Of a stretch of DNA of 64,000 bases, positions 33,911 to 42,500 are shown piece by piece. The notes beneath the pieces were generated by a model, which was not told the DNA's origin, did no database searches, and saw only the letters and a program-made list of their open reading frames with translations. Source of the stretch: Bdellovibrionales bacterium Ga0074137 (GTDB lineage: Bacteria; Bdellovibrionota; Bdellovibrionia; Bdellovibrionales; JAMPXM01). Within the stretch, counting starts at the first letter, position 1. Every line of letters starts with the position of its first letter. The stretch spans positions 62,001-126,000 of the forward strand of contig LNDT01000004.1 in the NCBI GenBank assembly GCA_001464715.1, written 5' to 3'. Both the position numbers and the translations under genes were made by a program.

Positions 33911-35176
33911 ATGAGCCGAAAGATTCCCTGGCCTTTTGTCGTCGTCATTCTCACATCGTTTGTTCTGGGCGCCGCGTGGGGTTGGAAGCTGATACAAGAT
34001 CGGGCGGCCGCTTCGGGGCGCCTGGTCTCTGAAGCAAAGCTTCGGATCCTTGCGCCACCTGGGATTTTTCCTCGCGAGTTACTTATCGAGTTTCAGCGCC
34101 GCGAAAAAATCGAAGTTGAAGTAACGCATGAACATCTTCCGGGATCACTCTTGCGACGCGCCTTAAAATCGGCTCCAGGGCAATACGACCTCACAATCGC
34201 CTACCACTACCAAGTCAGTGCCCTCCGTGCGGAACGAAAGATGGTGAGTCCTTACGATTCTCGGATCAAGTTTCCGATCGCCATCTCGCCCGACTTTAGG
34301 AAACTTCCGGACGATCGAAATTTGATGGATACGACACCCCTACTTTGGGGGCTCCTGGGAGTGACGGGGCCAAAGCCATCAGCGCCGTCGAAAGCCACTT
34401 TCTCTGTGGCCACCTGGCCATCTCTCGCCATCGGGGCCGAAGAGCTTACTGAGACGCCCGCCGCTTACGCGTCGAAACTTCAATCACAAGTAACTTCGAG
34501 CGACGAATTTGAAAAAAACTTGCAGTTCGGGCCCGGTGGTCCAGCGCTAAAACTGACCGCGGAATCCATCGCGACTCCACAATTGATTTCACATGGGAGT
34601 CTTGAGTTCGGCGCTCTGAAGACGGCTTTAAAAACGACACGTGCGGACTCAGATTTCCGAGGCCTTTCCGAATCAGGAGTTCGACCTCTTTGGATATTGA
34701 CGGCCGTCACCATGGTCGATGGCGATCTGGAACGCACGCGGAAGTTTCTGCGATTTCTTTTAGAGCCTTCCAACAGCATTGCACTGGTAAAGCACGCGCA
34801 ATTCGGCGCAACGACTCTCCGAGACACCGAGGATCTGGCAACCTTACCTAAGTCACTTCGCTCGTCCTACTTTCGAACTTTTCCCATCGATCAGATTTTG
34901 GTGGAAAAGGACGAGCGGGTTCGTTTGACGGATGAAGTTCTTGAACAGTTAATCCGTGGCGCCGAAGTTCGAAATGTTGTCCGGGCCACACCGACCCCAC
35001 GTCCAACACCAAAACCCGTCCAAGTTAAAAAATCCCTACCGCCTCCCTCAGCGCCTGATGAGTCCGACGGCGGTTCGGGTCGCGCGTCTGACGGGGCAGC
35101 GTCGCCACCAGCTGACGTGACGCCAGCCGCCCAGACTCCTGCTTTAGACGCGCCTCTAGAAGAGGCTGATCCGTAG
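33911..35176 (+). CDS. membrane-anchored periplasmic solute-binding-like protein with Pro-rich tail
   Basis: A 421-residue protein with an N-terminal membrane anchor or uncleaved signal (residues ~8-25) and a domain (~40-345) that resembles type 2 periplasmic binding proteins of the polyamine/iron type (LRILAPPGIFPRELLIEFQ, then a GQYDLTIAYHYQ strand). The last ~75 residues are low-complexity and rich in Pro, Ala and Asp. No ABC permease or ATPase genes lie nearby, so it may sense or bind rather than feed a transporter. It starts 32 bases after the vWA gene, probably the same transcript. Confidence 0.7.
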   Translation: MSRKIPWPFVVVILTSFVLGAAWGWKLIQDRAAASGRLVSEAKLRILAPPGIFPRELLIEFQRREKIEVEVTHEHLPGSLLRRALKSAPGQYDLTIAYHYQVSALRAERKMVSPYDSRIKFPIAISPDFRKLPDDRNLMDTTPLLWGLLGVTGPKPSAPSKATFSVATWPSLAIGAEELTETPAAYASKLQSQVTSSDEFEKNLQFGPGGPALKLTAESIATPQLISHGSLEFGALKTALKTTRADSDFRGLSESGVRPLWILTAVTMVDGDLERTRKFLRFLLEPSNSIALVKHAQFGATTLRDTEDLATLPKSLRSSYFRTFPIDQILVEKDERVRLTDEVLEQLIRGAEVRNVVRATPTPRPTPKPVQVKKSLPPPSAPDESDGGSGRASDGAASPPADVTPAAQTPALDAPLEEADP

Positions 35177-35179
35177 CTT

Positions 35180-35710
35180 TTAAGGTGCGGTGAGGACTGT
35201 GACTTCGCGGCGATTTACGCCGGTGGGGTGATCGTACTCGTTACCTTCGGCATCGACAGCGCGGAAAGTAAGAACGATCGAATAGGCCAAATTGTAATTG
35301 TAGTTCGCTGAAAGCTCGAGCAATACGCGGAAGCGACCATTCGAATCGCACTTTGAAAGCGACGCATAGGGAGGAATTACCGAGGTCGCACCACTGCGAA
35401 GCTCGACGTAAATTTTCGTGTCAGGATAACCCGCCGAATCGCAGTAACCACCAAGATCAATCGCTCGCTCGGTGGTGCGAGTGATAAGAATCGGATCTGC
35501 ATTTCCAACGTAGAGATTGAGGTAATTGAGATCTTGAACACAAGTTGGTCCGATACAGGCCGACTGCGTCCCTGCCGAGAACAACGGATCATCCATCGGC
35601 TCGTAGGTACCGCAGTTCTGAAACAGAGCCACGACGCCGCCAATAACAAGGCCGAGCAACGCAAGAGGCTTTACTTGAGTGCGAGAAAAGATGGGTGTTC
35701 GTTCTGACAA
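35180..35710 (-). CDS. small predicted lipoprotein, unknown
   Basis: A 176-residue protein with an N-terminal hydrophobic helix followed by FQNCG; Cys33 is the likely lipidated residue. Lipoboxes of this FQNC type are, from memory, common in Bdellovibrio proteins. The mature domain looks beta-rich (VQDLNYLNLYVGNAD, RFRVLLELSANYNYN) and has several Cys that could pair. It is convergent with the solute-binding-like gene and divergent from the OppA-like gene. Function unknown. Confidence 0.68.
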   Translation of the reverse strand: MSERTPIFSRTQVKPLALLGLVIGGVVALFQNCGTYEPMDDPLFSAGTQSACIGPTCVQDLNYLNLYVGNADPILITRTTERAIDLGGYCDSAGYPDTKIYVELRSGATSVIPPYASLSKCDSNGRFRVLLELSANYNYNLAYSIVLTFRAVDAEGNEYDHPTGVNRREVTVLTAP

Positions 35711-35813
35711 AATCCCCTCCGAACCTGTCTCTATTCTGAACTATAATTCGCCCTATTTCGAGATCTTGTTCACCGGCTTGCCTGAACCCGTCTCATTATG
35801 AGATGCCTCCCCC

Positions 35814-37298
35814 ATGAAAATCGTCTTCTTGGCTTCAGTCGCCTTTCTTTTGACCGCCGCCGCGCCTGACAAAAGTCCTGACGCTCCCGTCTTTCGTTTC
35901 AGCCTCAGTATCGACCCCACCCCTCCGGATCCACGTAAAATTAATTCCTCCGAATCCAATTACTTTTTCGTCAACATCTACCGCGGACTTTTTTTCGTCG
36001 ACCAAGACGGGCGCCTTCAACCTGAATTCGCTCAGCGCTGTCGGTGGGTAAAGCCTCACTCCGTTTTGAAGTGCCAGCTGAAAAAGGGATTAAAATGGAG
36101 TGACGGATCCGCTCTCACGGCCGCTCACTTTGTCGAATCATGGGATCGGCTCAAAGCTCCTTCGACAAGAGGCTTAGGCCTCGCGCTTGTTTCTAATATT
36201 AAGAGCGCTCGTGCGATCTCTGAAACGGAACTTGAAGTGTTACTTGAAAAAAATGATGGCGAATTTATGGAGAAACTCGCTCATCCTGTTTTCGTTGCGA
36301 CAAAATCTAGTACTGAATTTACGCGTGAAAACTTTCATGAAGCCCCCGTTTCGGGTCCCTACCGAGTCACGTCTTGGAAGTCCGGTCAAATGGTGCGACT
36401 TGAGCCCAATCCGTATTACGGAAAAAAATCAAGAAGGCCTCCGGTTGAAATTCTTCGGCTCGATGATGATGAGACGGCGCTCAATCTTTACCGCGAGGGC
36501 ACACTTACATTTCTTCGCAGACTTCCTACGCACTACCTCAAGGCGTGGAGCGCTTCTAAAGAACTTCATCAGATTCCAGTTCAAAGATTTGACTACATCG
36601 GTTTTGGGCCTTCGCTTCGGAAATTTCCAGAATTGAGAAAGGCTTTAGCGCTGTCTCTTAAATTTGATGAGCTTCAGTCGATTTACTCTTCCTTGGGACT
36701 TCCCGGCTGTCCTTCGATTGATCCCGCCTGGATGAACAAAACGCCCTGTCACGAATTTGACATTGAGAGAGCGAAAAAGATTTGGGCGGGTTTACCAAAA
36801 GAGCTTCGTGAAAAACGATGGGAACTTCACTTCTCAAAGCTTGGCGGCGCCGACATACAAGTTGGAATGGAGTGGGTCCAAAATCAGTGGAAAAAACATT
36901 TAGGCGCCAACATCGAGCTTAAGCCCATGGAGCAGGCCGTTTACCTATCCAATCTGAAATTACAACCACCGGATATTTTTAGAAAAGGCGTAGGCCTTGA
37001 TCGCGCCACTTGCCTGGCGGCCGTCGAAATTTTTTCGAAACAAGATCCGGAAAACTTCATTCAGCTTGATTCAAAAGTCTACGAAGCTGCCATCGAAGAA
37101 CTTCAAAAAGCTCCAACGGCGGCAGCCAAGAAAAAAGCCTGCACGAAGGTCGTGACGCTTCTAATTGAGAATGCCGAAATCATTCCTATGGGACGAATTC
37201 ATTTTTCGGTCTTAGCGAAGCCTGTTTTTACGGGTTGGACACTGAACCCGCTCAACCAACTGGACCTCTCAAGTTTACAAGTCCGCGATCTGGACTAA
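35814..37298 (+). CDS. OppA-like (family 5) extracellular solute-binding protein
   Basis: A 494-residue periplasmic protein with a signal peptide (MKIVFLASVAFLLTAAAP). The family pattern is clear: DPTPPDPRK near the start, FVNIYRGLFF, LKKGLKWSDGSALTA, then the GPYRVTSW and PNPYYG motifs. Family 5 proteins usually bind oligopeptides, dipeptides or nickel for an ABC importer, but no transporter genes are adjacent. It could work with a permease encoded elsewhere, for instance for prey-derived peptides (inference). Confidence 0.9.
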   Translation: MKIVFLASVAFLLTAAAPDKSPDAPVFRFSLSIDPTPPDPRKINSSESNYFFVNIYRGLFFVDQDGRLQPEFAQRCRWVKPHSVLKCQLKKGLKWSDGSALTAAHFVESWDRLKAPSTRGLGLALVSNIKSARAISETELEVLLEKNDGEFMEKLAHPVFVATKSSTEFTRENFHEAPVSGPYRVTSWKSGQMVRLEPNPYYGKKSRRPPVEILRLDDDETALNLYREGTLTFLRRLPTHYLKAWSASKELHQIPVQRFDYIGFGPSLRKFPELRKALALSLKFDELQSIYSSLGLPGCPSIDPAWMNKTPCHEFDIERAKKIWAGLPKELREKRWELHFSKLGGADIQVGMEWVQNQWKKHLGANIELKPMEQAVYLSNLKLQPPDIFRKGVGLDRATCLAAVEIFSKQDPENFIQLDSKVYEAAIEELQKAPTAAAKKKACTKVVTLLIENAEIIPMGRIHFSVLAKPVFTGWTLNPLNQLDLSSLQVRDLD

Positions 37299-37331
37299 CG
37301 CTGCGTCCTCATCAAGACGATAGGATCCTTG

Positions 37332-39005
37332 ATGAGTCGCGATTCAAAGAAGAAAAATTCTGCTGCCGTCGAAGCTACGCTCGAGAGCGAACGTCTTCAG
37401 CGCTATCGTTCGCTTGTCGATACGGGCATTGCACTCACTCGTGAAAAAGACATCAGCCGGATTTTGGATATTATTATCGATCGAGCCCTTGAAGCGACAG
37501 GCGCCGACGCTGCCAGCATTTTTCTAACTGAAAATATCAAAATTGATTCGGTCGCAAATACTCAAGCGAAGTACATTCCTGTTCTTCGGTTCCACCGATC
37601 GACAAATCGCCGCTCCGGAAAAACTTATCAGAATAAAATCTTAGAACTTGAGAAAACATCGATTGCGGGTTGGGTCGCTTTGGAAGGGCGTGCTGTCCGA
37701 ATCGAGGACTGCTACAATCTTCCCGCCGATTCTGAACTCACGTTCAATAAAGAAGTCGATCTCGAAACTGGATACAACACCGTTTCGATGTTGGCTGTTC
37801 CAATGACAAGTTCGAATTCGAAAATCCGAGGCGTACTTCAGATTATCAATAAACTGAAATCTGGAAGTGCTGGCGACAAGGACAAAAACAAAGTTCTTGA
37901 TCGCACGGATGTCATGCCCTTTTCGGACGAAGACGAAGAATTGATGTTCGCTTTCGCATCGCAGGCATCGGTCGCAATTGAAAACGCGAAGCTCACCGAA
38001 GATATCGAAAATCTTTTTGAAAGCTTCATCCGAGCGTCGGTCACTGCGATCGAATCGCGAGATCCATCGACCAGTGGTCATAGCGACCGCGTCGCTGTGT
38101 TTACTGTGGAATTTGCGCGCGCCGTTCATCAAGCGGACTCGGGCCCATTTAAAAGCGTTCAGTTCAGCGACGCTCACGTCCGAGAGCTTCGATACGCTGC
38201 ACTTCTTCATGACTTCGGCAAAATCGGCGTTCGAGAATCCGTGCTGTCAAAACAGCTCAAACTTTATCCTCACGAGATGGAGACGATTTTACATCGCCTT
38301 GAAACAGCCCGCGCCAAACAAGAAATGCTTTTGTGGAAACAGACCACAGAAGAACTCTTAGGCCTCATGGACAGCGGTGGGAAACTGAATGGATCTCCTC
38401 GCGATTACGTGATGAAGATCGCTAACGGAATAGATGAATTCGCAAAACAACTTCAGCAAGTTCGTCTGTCGATCGTAAAAGCCAATCAGCCTCAAATTAT
38501 CGCTGGCGACTTTGATATTTTGTCGCTGATGACGTGGATCAACAAAACATCGGCCGAACTTGAGCAGGCTATTCTCACGCCCGATGAAATCGTCAAACTT
38601 TCGCTTCCCAAAGGCACTCTGACCGAGTCAGAGCGCCGCGAGATCGAAAGTCACGTCACCCACACTTACCATTTCCTTCGGCAGATCGCATGGACCGAAG
38701 ATTTGGGCGGGGTTCCAGATATTGCTTACTCGCATCACGAAAAAATGGATGGAACTGGATATCCACGCGGTCTTGTGACCGAACATATTCCACTTCAATC
38801 TAAACTGATGACCATTGCCGATATTTTCGACGCCCTCACATCCATGGATCGCCCCTATAAGCCTGCGGTCCAGCCCGAGCGCGCGATCGAGATCCTCTAC
38901 ATGGAAGGTCGCAGCGGTAAACTTGATCTCGATCTATTAAAGATCTTTGTTGAAGCTGAAGTGTGGCGCTCCGCACTTGGTATGCGGCCACAAAAAGCCG
39001 CCTGA
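37332..39005 (+). CDS. GAF + HD-GYP domain protein, predicted cyclic-di-GMP phosphodiesterase
   Basis: About 557 residues. A GAF sensory domain (~25-225) begins with RSLVDTGIALTREKD and contains AASIFLTEN, followed by an HD-GYP domain with LLHDFGKIGVRE and, near 475, HHEKMDGTGYPRGL, i.e. complete HD and GYP motifs. Between them lies a helical insert of roughly 120 residues that is absent from the shortest HD-GYP proteins. The family hydrolyses cyclic-di-GMP; input could be a small ligand bound to GAF. The ATG at 37332 is chosen (AGGA 7 bases upstream); the ribosome site overlaps a preceding TTG. Confidence 0.92.
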   Translation: MSRDSKKKNSAAVEATLESERLQRYRSLVDTGIALTREKDISRILDIIIDRALEATGADAASIFLTENIKIDSVANTQAKYIPVLRFHRSTNRRSGKTYQNKILELEKTSIAGWVALEGRAVRIEDCYNLPADSELTFNKEVDLETGYNTVSMLAVPMTSSNSKIRGVLQIINKLKSGSAGDKDKNKVLDRTDVMPFSDEDEELMFAFASQASVAIENAKLTEDIENLFESFIRASVTAIESRDPSTSGHSDRVAVFTVEFARAVHQADSGPFKSVQFSDAHVRELRYAALLHDFGKIGVRESVLSKQLKLYPHEMETILHRLETARAKQEMLLWKQTTEELLGLMDSGGKLNGSPRDYVMKIANGIDEFAKQLQQVRLSIVKANQPQIIAGDFDILSLMTWINKTSAELEQAILTPDEIVKLSLPKGTLTESERREIESHVTHTYHFLRQIAWTEDLGGVPDIAYSHHEKMDGTGYPRGLVTEHIPLQSKLMTIADIFDALTSMDRPYKPAVQPERAIEILYMEGRSGKLDLDLLKIFVEAEVWRSALGMRPQKAA

Positions 39006-39017
39006 GCGGCTCGTGAC

Positions 39018-39047
39018 TTGACACTCCCCTACGCCTCGCCATCAAAT
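39018..39047 (+). promoter_or_regulatory. candidate sigma-70-type promoter of the histone operon
   Basis: TTGACA at 39018-39023 and TCAAAT at 39042-39047 are separated by 18 bases, in front of the histone-like gene and after the HD-GYP stop. The -35 box is perfect and the -10 box weak (4 of 6), so this is tentative. Confidence 0.35.
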
Positions 39048-39071
39048 TGACTCCAACGGAGGTCATTTAAA

Positions 39072-39284
39072 ATGGCGAAAGCAAAGAAGTCTGGAAAAAA
39101 AGCATCAAAAGGTGAAGTGCTCGTTATCGCGAGCAAGATGAAAGACGCAATTCGAAAACAGGGCTGCAATGTTTCAAGTGATGTGGTCGACGCTTTGAGC
39201 GCTAAGATTCACGCGATGATTGGTGAAGCTTGCGGTCGCTGCAAAGACAACGGTCGAAAGACTGTTCGCGGTTACGATTTCTAA
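39072..39284 (+). CDS. bacterial histone-fold protein
   Basis: A 70-residue basic protein. After a Lys-rich tail (1-14) the chain follows the histone fold: short helix 1 (residues ~16-29, VLVIASKMKDAIRKQ), loop 1, long central helix 2 (~34-60, SSDVVDALSAKIHAMI...) and the NGRKTVRGYDF loop 2/helix 3 region, whose GRKTV and Asp match the conserved R-T pair and D of archaeal histones. It resembles the single-histone-fold proteins described as chromatin components of Bdellovibrio. Three Cys (32, 54, 57) are odd for a histone. GGAGG lies ~11 bases before the ATG. Its stop overlaps the start of the SDR gene. The assignment is by pattern and needs a structure prediction to confirm. Confidence 0.8.
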   Translation: MAKAKKSGKKASKGEVLVIASKMKDAIRKQGCNVSSDVVDALSAKIHAMIGEACGRCKDNGRKTVRGYDF

Positions 39285-40063
39285 TGAGTGCGAGCGGCGC
39301 GACGTCACAAAAAACCCATGTCCCTCAACCCGTTGTCCTTATTACGGGAGCTGGATCCGGTATTGGTGAAGCGACCGCCGCTCGTTTCAGTCAAGAAGGT
39401 TGGAGCGTCGTTCTTGCTGGACGCCGCAAAGAGGCCCTTGAAAAAGTGAAAGCCCGTCTTAAAACCGAAGCCTTTGTTTTTCCTCTGGACGTGGCTTCTG
39501 AAAATTCGGACCAGACAACCGCAGAGTGGATCAAAGCCAACAAGACAGTGGCTGATCGAATTTCCGTTGTCGTCCACAACGCCGGGATCTTCGAGCGCGC
39601 AACCACCGCGGAGTCGTCGATGGATTCATGGTCTCGGATGTTTGAGACTAATTTATTTGGTGTCGTTCGGCTGACGAAAGTACTCTTTCCGATTTTGAAA
39701 AGAAATGGCGGAGCCATTGTGAACGTCAGCTCGACGCTTGGACTTCGGCCGACGCCCGATACGGCCGCTTACTCAGCCTCAAAAGCTGCACTGCTGAACT
39801 GGTCAGCGGCTTTCGCCAAAGAAGCGGGGCCTTTAGGCGTAAGAATCAATTCCGTCTGCCCCGGGATCGTCGATACACCGATTCACTCATTTCACAGCGC
39901 CGAAAATAAAACCGCCACGATCGAGAGCCTTGCGCCGCTACAGCCGCTGGGTCGCATTGGTCAACCACGAGACATAGCCCACATGATTTGGTCGCTTTCA
40001 GGCCCAGGCTCAGAGTGGACAACAGGTGCCACGGTTTGTGTCGATGGTGGAATTAATCTTTAG
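39284..40063 (+). CDS. short-chain dehydrogenase/reductase (SDR)
   Basis: About 259 residues; the ATG shares a base with the stop of the histone gene (TAATG), so translation is coupled. The Rossmann motif TGAGSGIG, NNAG-like HNAGIFER, and catalytic Ser and YSASK (Tyr, Lys) are present, so it should be active with NAD(P)H. The PTPS gene starts immediately after its stop codon. This neighbour hints at a pterin-reducing role (sepiapterin or dihydromonapterin reductase-like), but the SDR family is too broad for a firm call. Confidence 0.9.
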   Translation: MSASGATSQKTHVPQPVVLITGAGSGIGEATAARFSQEGWSVVLAGRRKEALEKVKARLKTEAFVFPLDVASENSDQTTAEWIKANKTVADRISVVVHNAGIFERATTAESSMDSWSRMFETNLFGVVRLTKVLFPILKRNGGAIVNVSSTLGLRPTPDTAAYSASKAALLNWSAAFAKEAGPLGVRINSVCPGIVDTPIHSFHSAENKTATIESLAPLQPLGRIGQPRDIAHMIWSLSGPGSEWTTGATVCVDGGINL

Positions 40064-40861
40064 ATGACGGATCTACAGTACACAGCGAAAAACCCGAGTC
40101 TTCGCGTTTTCCTAAGTCACTCGGTCGAATTTGCGACCGCACACTTTTATCGCCAACCGCTTTGGTCGAATGAGAAAAACGAGAAAGAATTTGGTCCCTG
40201 CGCTAGGCCCTATGGTCACGGCCACAATTACAGGTTGCATGTGACGTTTGAATTGCAACACCACGAAACAAAACTCAGCCACACCGCCGGAACTTCAGTG
40301 GCCGAGCTAACATTATCCCAGAGCCTGAATCAGCTTTTAAAGGATGTGGTGCGGCCCTTTGATCATCATCACATCTCTTTTGAACATCCGGCCTTCAGCG
40401 GCCCAAGCGCTCTTGTCCCAACGACAGAAAACATCGCAAGCCACTTGATGAAGCAGCTGACCGCGGTCGAATTCAAAGGCCTTACGGTACTTGGTCTCAC
40501 ACTTCATGAAGACGACACGATTGCGGCCGAGATCGGCCTTACGAAACGAAAACTCATCGACAGACTGACGGCCGGCCAGAGACTTGGCGGACAAAAATTC
40601 GGCGGGCGAACGTCAGATCCTTCGTATCGTTTGGTTCTCAAAACCGGAGAATCATATCAGGTTAAATTTTTTGATGAACATTCAATCGCACCTCCATCGG
40701 GTGTCGACAAGAACACTTATGTTTCGGAAAAAGCTCGGTCGTCGAATTCGCTACCCGAGCTTTGTTTGAACATCTATAGCGGATCCGACCCCGTGGTTTT
40801 CACCACGCGGCAGGATCACTTTTTCTTCGCTGGTTTCTTTTCTGGTTCGGGCGAAGGTTGA
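40064..40861 (+). CDS. 6-pyruvoyl-tetrahydropterin synthase / QueD-like protein with C-terminal extension
   Basis: A 265-residue protein. Residues ~15-165 are the PTPS/QueD fold: zinc ligands His27 (EFATAHFYR), His52 and His54 (PYGHGHNYRL), a Cys46 in the position of the catalytic Cys, and PTTENIA with the conserved Glu. The enzyme class converts dihydroneopterin triphosphate to tetrahydropterins or to the queuosine precursor. The last ~100 residues (from about 170) are not part of the usual fold and are unassigned; the end overlaps the convergent gene by 46 bases. The tight pairing with an SDR favours pterin metabolism over queuosine; QueG is elsewhere in the window. Confidence 0.85.
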   Translation: MTDLQYTAKNPSLRVFLSHSVEFATAHFYRQPLWSNEKNEKEFGPCARPYGHGHNYRLHVTFELQHHETKLSHTAGTSVAELTLSQSLNQLLKDVVRPFDHHHISFEHPAFSGPSALVPTTENIASHLMKQLTAVEFKGLTVLGLTLHEDDTIAAEIGLTKRKLIDRLTAGQRLGGQKFGGRTSDPSYRLVLKTGESYQVKFFDEHSIAPPSGVDKNTYVSEKARSSNSLPELCLNIYSGSDPVVFTTRQDHFFFAGFFSGSGEG

Positions 40862-41625
40862 GCTGGATACGAGTACACGGTCAGACCATCGAAATCTTTG
40901 AACTTGCCGTCGACTTTCACTTTTACGCTGGTGCGGCCTTCGACTTCCATCACACGCCGACCATCAGCTGTAAAACCTAAGAACAGTGGGTTCACGATCG
41001 CGGAAATAATGAGGCTTGATGGCTTCATTTTAACGACCACGCCTGCCGCTTCACCAAAGGTCTTTTCTTTTTCTTTCTTAAACTGAAAGCCCACGGTTTC
41101 GAGGCGATCCAAAACTCCAAGACGCGCTTTCACAGTCTCGCCCTTACTGATTTTTTCCCAGTGCGATCCGACAAAGGCCACCAACGTCGATGTGACGATA
41201 AACTCATCGCTAATGGATTCGCTGTCTGTTTTTACTTTTCCGTCCTTTGTGAAACTGAACTGAATTTTTCCATCTACAACTTCAAGACGCCCGACAGTTC
41301 CGAGCTGCTTTTGATCTTGTTCGAAAGAGACCAAGGTGTTTCCACCGCTCCCCATGACAGTTTTTTCGACGACCAAGATGCTTCCTTCTAAATCCGTCAT
41401 GGTATTTTCAAAGGTCGTCACATCGCCAACCGTCTCGACTTCACTTTTGTAATTGAACATGTGCTTTTCGCGGTCTTTTAAGTCGTAAACCTTCGCTTCA
41501 AAGTTGGTGCTCTTTGCGGCTTGAGCGTCGTCCATTGAAACAAGTCCAGCGACAATGACGAATCCAATGGCGAGCCCGACGATCATGTTCAGTACTCTCA
41601 ATTTCATCTTCAGCATCTTTTTCAT
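40816..41625 (-). CDS. secreted conserved-looking protein, unknown
   Basis: A 269-residue protein with a signal peptide (hydrophobic core ~10-30, DAQAA cleavage region). The mature part is beta-rich (VETVGDVTTFENTM, RVMEVEGRTSVKVKVDGKF) and ends in a Lys/Pro tail (PAQPSPEPEKKPAKKK). It has the feel of DUF3108-type periplasmic proteins that read out a transport or polysaccharide export step, but I cannot prove membership. GGAG precedes the ATG at the right distance. It overlaps the convergent PTPS gene at its 3' end. Confidence 0.68.
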   Translation of the reverse strand: MKKMLKMKLRVLNMIVGLAIGFVIVAGLVSMDDAQAAKSTNFEAKVYDLKDREKHMFNYKSEVETVGDVTTFENTMTDLEGSILVVEKTVMGSGGNTLVSFEQDQKQLGTVGRLEVVDGKIQFSFTKDGKVKTDSESISDEFIVTSTLVAFVGSHWEKISKGETVKARLGVLDRLETVGFQFKKEKEKTFGEAAGVVVKMKPSSLIISAIVNPLFLGFTADGRRVMEVEGRTSVKVKVDGKFKDFDGLTVYSYPAQPSPEPEKKPAKKK

Positions 41626-41681
41626 GTCATCTCCAGTTACATTGGTCCGATTGAATTGGGATTGCAGATGGAAATCGTCAC

Positions 41682-42479
41682 ATGTTAACGCCTATAATTC
41701 AAAGCTATCAAAACAGGATCATTACGTTGACTGACCAACCGCCCAAGCCTTCTAGCGAGAAAATTCGAGTTTCTAAGATTATGGCGGACCGCGGAATCTG
41801 CTCGAGGCGTGAGGCCGACGCGTGGATGGAGCGCGGTTGGGTCAAAGTCGACGGTCAGATCGTCGGAGTCGGCCACAAGGCCGACCCAGCCTGTCAGATT
41901 GAACTGGCTTCCGAAGCCAGAAACGAACGAGCCCAGCTTGTGACGATTCTACTCAATAAACCGGTCGGCTATGTCTCTGGACAACCCGAACCCGCTTACG
42001 AACCCGCCGTGCGCCTTATTACCAAAGAAAACCACTTCGTGTCGCGCGGCGAACCCGAACTCGAGCGTGGGCACTTTGAGGGACTCGCGCCCGCCGGACG
42101 CTTGGATATCGATTCGAAAGGTCTTCTTGTCTTCACACAAGATGGCCGCGTCGCGAGATCTCTGATCGGAGAAACCACCGACGTGGAAAAAGAGTACTTG
42201 GTTCGTGTCACTGGAAAAATGAAGGACAACGGCATCAAGCTTCTTCGCCACGGCCTTTCTATCGATGGACAAAAGCTTCTGCCTGCGTTCGTTGAATGGA
42301 TGAACGAAGAACAGCTTCGCTTCATTTTGAAGGAAGGAAAAAAGCGGCAAATTCGCCGCATGTGTGAACAGGTCGGTCTTGAAGTCGTGGGCCTTAAACG
42401 CGTTCGCATCGGTAAAGTGATGTTAGGAAATCTTCCCGAAGGTCAGTGGCGATTTCTTCGACCCGACGAGATTTTCTAA
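41682..42479 (+). CDS. RluF/RsuA-type pseudouridine synthase
   Basis: A 265-residue RNA-modifying enzyme that makes pseudouridine in rRNA or tRNA. An S4 RNA-binding domain ([19 protein letters not shown]) is followed by the catalytic domain with the essential Asp in the motif [14 protein letters not shown] and the later GKKRQIRRM. These features separate it from TruA/TruB/RluD types; whether the target is 23S or 16S rRNA cannot be told. The start is the ATG at 41682; a shorter start near 41727 is possible. Confidence 0.9.
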   Translation: MLTPIIQSYQNRIITLTDQPPKPSSEKIRVSKIMADRGICSRREADAWMERGWVKVDGQIVGVGHKADPACQIELASEARNERAQLVTILLNKPVGYVSGQPEPAYEPAVRLITKENHFVSRGEPELERGHFEGLAPAGRLDIDSKGLLVFTQDGRVARSLIGETTDVEKEYLVRVTGKMKDNGIKLLRHGLSIDGQKLLPAFVEWMNEEQLRFILKEGKKRQIRRMCEQVGLEVVGLKRVRIGKVMLGNLPEGQWRFLRPDEIF

Positions 42480-42500
42480 CCAGGAACCCTCAGCCTTGAA

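Noticed and set aside
37641-38210. A 189-residue minus-strand open frame.
   Set aside because: It is antisense to the GAF/HD-GYP gene, whose motifs are complete; no family or start signal supports it.
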